Positions 61,286-64,000 of a stretch of 64,000 bases of DNA are shown here, piece by piece. The position numbers and the translations under genes are program-made. The notes below the pieces were generated by a model. It was not told where the DNA came from, ran no database searches, and saw only the letters and a list, made by a program, of their open reading frames with translations. The stretch covers positions 14,247,210 through 14,311,209 of the forward strand of contig WARS01000010.1 of the NCBI GenBank assembly GCA_008933995.1, in the 5' to 3' direction. This DNA is from Datnioides undecimradiatus. Lineage: Eukaryota; Chordata; Actinopteri; Lobotiformes; Datnioididae. Numbering within the stretch: position 1 is the first letter of the stretch; every line of letters begins with the position of its first letter.

Positions 61286-61530
61286 AACTGCTGCTCTCAA
61301 GGTAACATGAAAGGCCCTGGCAGATACAGAGACATTTTAGGGCCCTCATCTATCTCCCATGGCCAGGAGCTCTAGCGCTTAGCAAATGTCAACAGAAAAT
61401 AATGCACACACAAAGGCAATCTTATTTGTTCAAGAATCGCTCTAGGTCACCGCAATTCAGCCAGGCAACGCAGAGGGAAAAGAGCCACCAATACAGAACT
61501 ACAAAGACCCGCCGCTCTCCCTCCGTTTTG

Positions 61531-61760
61531 TTTTTTTTTTTTGACTCTTCTCTCTCTATTCCGGGTAATTCCCCCTTCATTTCTTTCTCTCTCTCCGCCT
61601 CTGTTTCTGTTTATCCCTGCTGCTGTGAAACAAATAAATATCCTCCTGGTGTTTTCCAGCGAAAGCTCATCTGGTCAACGCTCCCCCCACCCCACCCACC
61701 TCCCATCCCCTCCTCCTCTGCTGAATCCCTCTCTCTCATCCTCCTCCGTATTTCCCTTCT
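61531..61760. repeat. T run followed by pyrimidine-rich tract
   Basis: A 12-base T run (61531-61542) leads into C/T-rich DNA to about 61760, including a CCCCCCACCCCACCCACCTC segment near 61683. The 145-codon + frame (61402-61839) is composition-driven. Confidence 0.65.
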
Positions 61761-62816
61761 AATAATCAGTTCCATTTTGATTGTTTTGATGAGTGTATTC
61801 CTCCGCATTATGTATCGCCATTGCGCGGCAGGTACCTAATCAACTAAAACATTCTCTCTATTATTGCTGCGGCAGATGAGGTAGCAATAGAAAAAAAATG
61901 GTGAATTCAATAAAGCGCACACCTCCGAGGGGCTTTCATTTGAATGATTGCTCTGCCTTGCTCCGTCTCCCTCTCTCATCGTGTTTATTTGTCCTCATCC
62001 GAACATCCACACCACTTCTCAGCGCTCCCTTTGTGCTGCTGTTTTCCTTCCTCACTTCATAATCATGCAGGGGAAAAAAAAGACATTGATTTGCAATAAT
62101 GATATTTCCCTAAATTTTAAAGTCCTAACCTAATAAGCTTTGTGATTAGCAAACAGCTGGTGTTACAGCAAAATTTCCCTGGCCTGGCGCAATAAAATCA
62201 TGCCACTGGTTCTGCGTTCACCACACTAAGAGAAACAGTGATCTGGAAGTGTCTGTGTGAAGCATTTTCAAATATTTTTAAACAGAAAAAAATGTGTTTC
62301 AGTGTCCTTGAGTTGGTTCTGTCTGCTGGAGACCGATGGGAATGAGGCTTGCATCACCGCCTGTCTCTTCATCTCTTTTTATAATAGCAGCCCTAGAAAA
62401 TACATCTTTTTTTAAGAAAAGGGTTTTATTGTCGTTGCTCTGAGCCACGAGCTCCATCAAATTTCGATAAGTTTGCGCTCGCCCAAGTGAATGCAAAGAA
62501 CACAACGGTGACATGAAAGAACAGGTCTTTCTTTTTGGATTGCATAACTGAGATCGTGAATGATCTTTTAATCGTCCAAAACCAAGGAATGTGCAGTTAC
62601 AGCAAAACCAGTTCAGACAGGAAGTTGCTGTGTAAATTCTGATAGATGTTTACAGTGGACAGTAGAGGTAATACTGTACTGTTCATATGCATTTTTGACC
62701 AGTTACTACAAACCTACGTTAGGGCTTTACAACTTATTGTTTCGTCTGCTCCTGTTTGCTGCTGTGATGAGTGCTGGCTTGGTTTTGGTTATGGGTGCCC
62801 ACATTCCCATAAACAG
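61761..62816. other. Non-coding stretch, enhancer-like in part
   Basis: About 61741-61960 and 62130-62230 are repeat-free, with dense TAAT-, ATTGTT- and TGATTAG-type words, as in conserved non-coding elements. Two GCGGCAG words sit 50 bp apart. Conservation cannot be tested here. Confidence 0.3.
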
Positions 62817-62906
62817 ACCTCCACCGTCAATGCCACTGTGAAACAGTTTCAAGAATTCAGTCGCAGGCGGCCATCAGCTGAACGTGTGCCCTACGATCAC
62901 GTCTAA
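62817..62906 (+). CDS. Candidate terminal coding exon, unrecognised C-terminus
   Basis: An acceptor-like CCCACATTCCCATAAACAG precedes 29 codons and TAA. The product is TSTVNATVKQFQEFSRRRPS followed by AERVPYDHV. The codons include many CpGs (ACCGTC, CGCAGGCGG, CGTGTG, TACGAT), unusual for this AT-rich region, and the composition (N-glycosylation-like NAT, a basic RRR cluster) is protein-like. Entry phase 0 matches the exit of the 55.0-kb exon. The frame is also open upstream to 62646, so an unspliced 86-codon ORF is an alternative. An AATAAA lies 523 bp after the stop. The gene is not identified. Confidence 0.28.
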   Translation, partial: TSTVNATVKQFQEFSRRRPSAERVPYDHV

Positions 62907-64000
62907 CCTCGTGTCACCTTACAGTACAGTGAGGTACACTCTGTATGTTCCTATACCCTGATACCCTGAGAAATCACATTAGGTACAAAAGAGAAAAAGT
63001 GAATTGATGCGTTCATATTTTAGAGATGCTATTTTGTTGCTTTCTGTAAAAGATGAAAAAAAAACAACTACATACTGAGTAATGAACACCCTGAGCTGCA
63101 GGATTCCTTTTTTCAAAATGATTGTCAAGAGAGAAAGTGGCATGTAGCGAGAGGGGAAGGAGAAGCGTTGCATCAAGAAGGAGGTTGGCGCAGCATCAGC
63201 GGTAATACAAACATTTTACCCCATTGTCACGGTGAAGAGGGAGCCGATTGTTTTACAGTTATTTACACACTCATGTATGGTTTCAGGATTTGAATAGTGA
63301 CTGTAGGAATCAGATTGAGATATAGGGGCAAGTAGATTCCTTCACGTTTGCACATTTTCTGTCTGTCTCTCCTGGATGAAATTCATACTGTTGATATGAG
63401 AACTGGCTAAAATAGCCAAGTATGTGACAATAAAAAGGTTCTGGAACCTTTTGGACAATTCCACAAGGACCTGATAGCTTGTGCTGGTGCTGTAGAAGGC
63501 ACTGATCAGGAAGATTTAAGATTACTCACTGATTTACAGTACTTTTCAGTGAGGAAAGGGTCAATGAAATTCACTGAATGCATTCTTAGTGTTGTCATGA
63601 ATACGGGCAAATCGAGAGCTGATAGCCTCCTCACATCTCTGCAGTCTCTCAAATAAGTCAACCAAGTTGCGTGATGCATTCTTATATCATATATCTTGTA
63701 GCCTATTTGCTTTGTCAGACAAGAATTTGATTGGATGGAAAAGCTGAGCCCATTAGTCCTTCCCCAAGAATTTTTACACGACAGAATACAAAGAACCCTG
63801 GAGATCAGCGAATGATTTCATGTCTAGTGACACAGAATGGCAGTCATGGCTTCCCATTTACCAAGTAAATTACCAAAGTGCTGGAGATGAGTGCGGGGAA
63901 AAAGGAGGAGAAGTGGAGCTGAGGTGGGCGAAGGTGGGGCGGAGGCTAGAGAGGGAGCTGTCAGCGCAGACGGGTGGGGGTTACAAGGTACAAGCCCCTT
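62907..64000. other. Non-coding stretch ending in a purine-rich patch
   Basis: No gene recognised. It would be 3' UTR and flank if the 62.8-kb exon is real. The last 120 bases are G/A-rich. Confidence 0.4.
63429..63434 (+). promoter_or_regulatory. Poly(A) signal AATAAA
   Basis: Canonical hexamer 523 bp after the stop of the 62.8-kb candidate terminal exon. It could end that transcript, but AATAAA is frequent in AT-rich DNA. Confidence 0.15.

Noticed and set aside
61402-61839. 145-codon + strand frame
   Set aside because: Composition-driven by the T run and pyrimidine tract; no motif.

Overview
The window looks like nuclear DNA from a ray-finned (teleost) fish. It is AT-leaning with many long (CA/GT)n microsatellites and scattered decayed transposons of fish-typical families: Tc1-like, PIF/Harbinger, and a LINE of the L2/Rex/CR1 type. 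Fragments of several high-copy teleost repeats recur, including one ending in short TTGAA units and a SINE-like family with a tRNA-like head. No prokaryotic gene organisation, rRNA, tRNA gene or CRISPR array was seen. I found no complete protein-coding gene; the window reads as intergenic and/or intronic DNA. Family assignments rest on recognition of protein and DNA motifs by eye, without any database search.

Layout. 0-5 kb: unique sequence with a degenerate 42-bp-period tandem array (869-1196). 5-18 kb: two SINE-like copies in opposite orientation (5.7 and 10.3 kb), a possible non-autonomous DNA element (9.7 kb), a TTGAA-tailed repeat (13.1 kb) and LINE remnants (17.1-17.6 kb). 18-30 kb: a repeat copy at 21.2 kb, an IS630/Tc1-like transposase relic at 25.2 kb, and a short candidate terminal exon with a poly(A) signal (26.8-27.1 kb). 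30-42 kb: a candidate exon with a strong donor (36.6 kb), a third SINE-like copy (38.2 kb), a broken PIF/Harbinger element with transposase and Myb-like pieces (38.6-39.9 kb) and two related A-rich repeat segments (40.3-41.1 kb). 42-51 kb: a hairpin, a Tc1 relic (45.9 kb), an unidentified coding-like stretch broken by two adjacent stops (47.1 kb), and a dead LINE reverse transcriptase on the minus strand (50.4-50.9 kb). 52-64 kb: several short + strand candidate exons with good splice signals, some phase-compatible, then repeats at 57.9-58.3 kb and a candidate terminal exon at 62.8 kb.

How things fit together. The transposon pieces are independent, inactivated insertions. The possible host signal is the + strand series of candidate exons (36.6, 43.8, 52.9, 53.0, 55.0, 55.3, 62.8 kb). 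The 52.9 and 55.0 kb exons share a phase-2 junction and the 55.0 and 62.8 kb exons share a phase-0 junction. I could not identify the protein, and short pseudo-exons arise by chance in introns, so RNA evidence or cross-species alignment is needed to decide.
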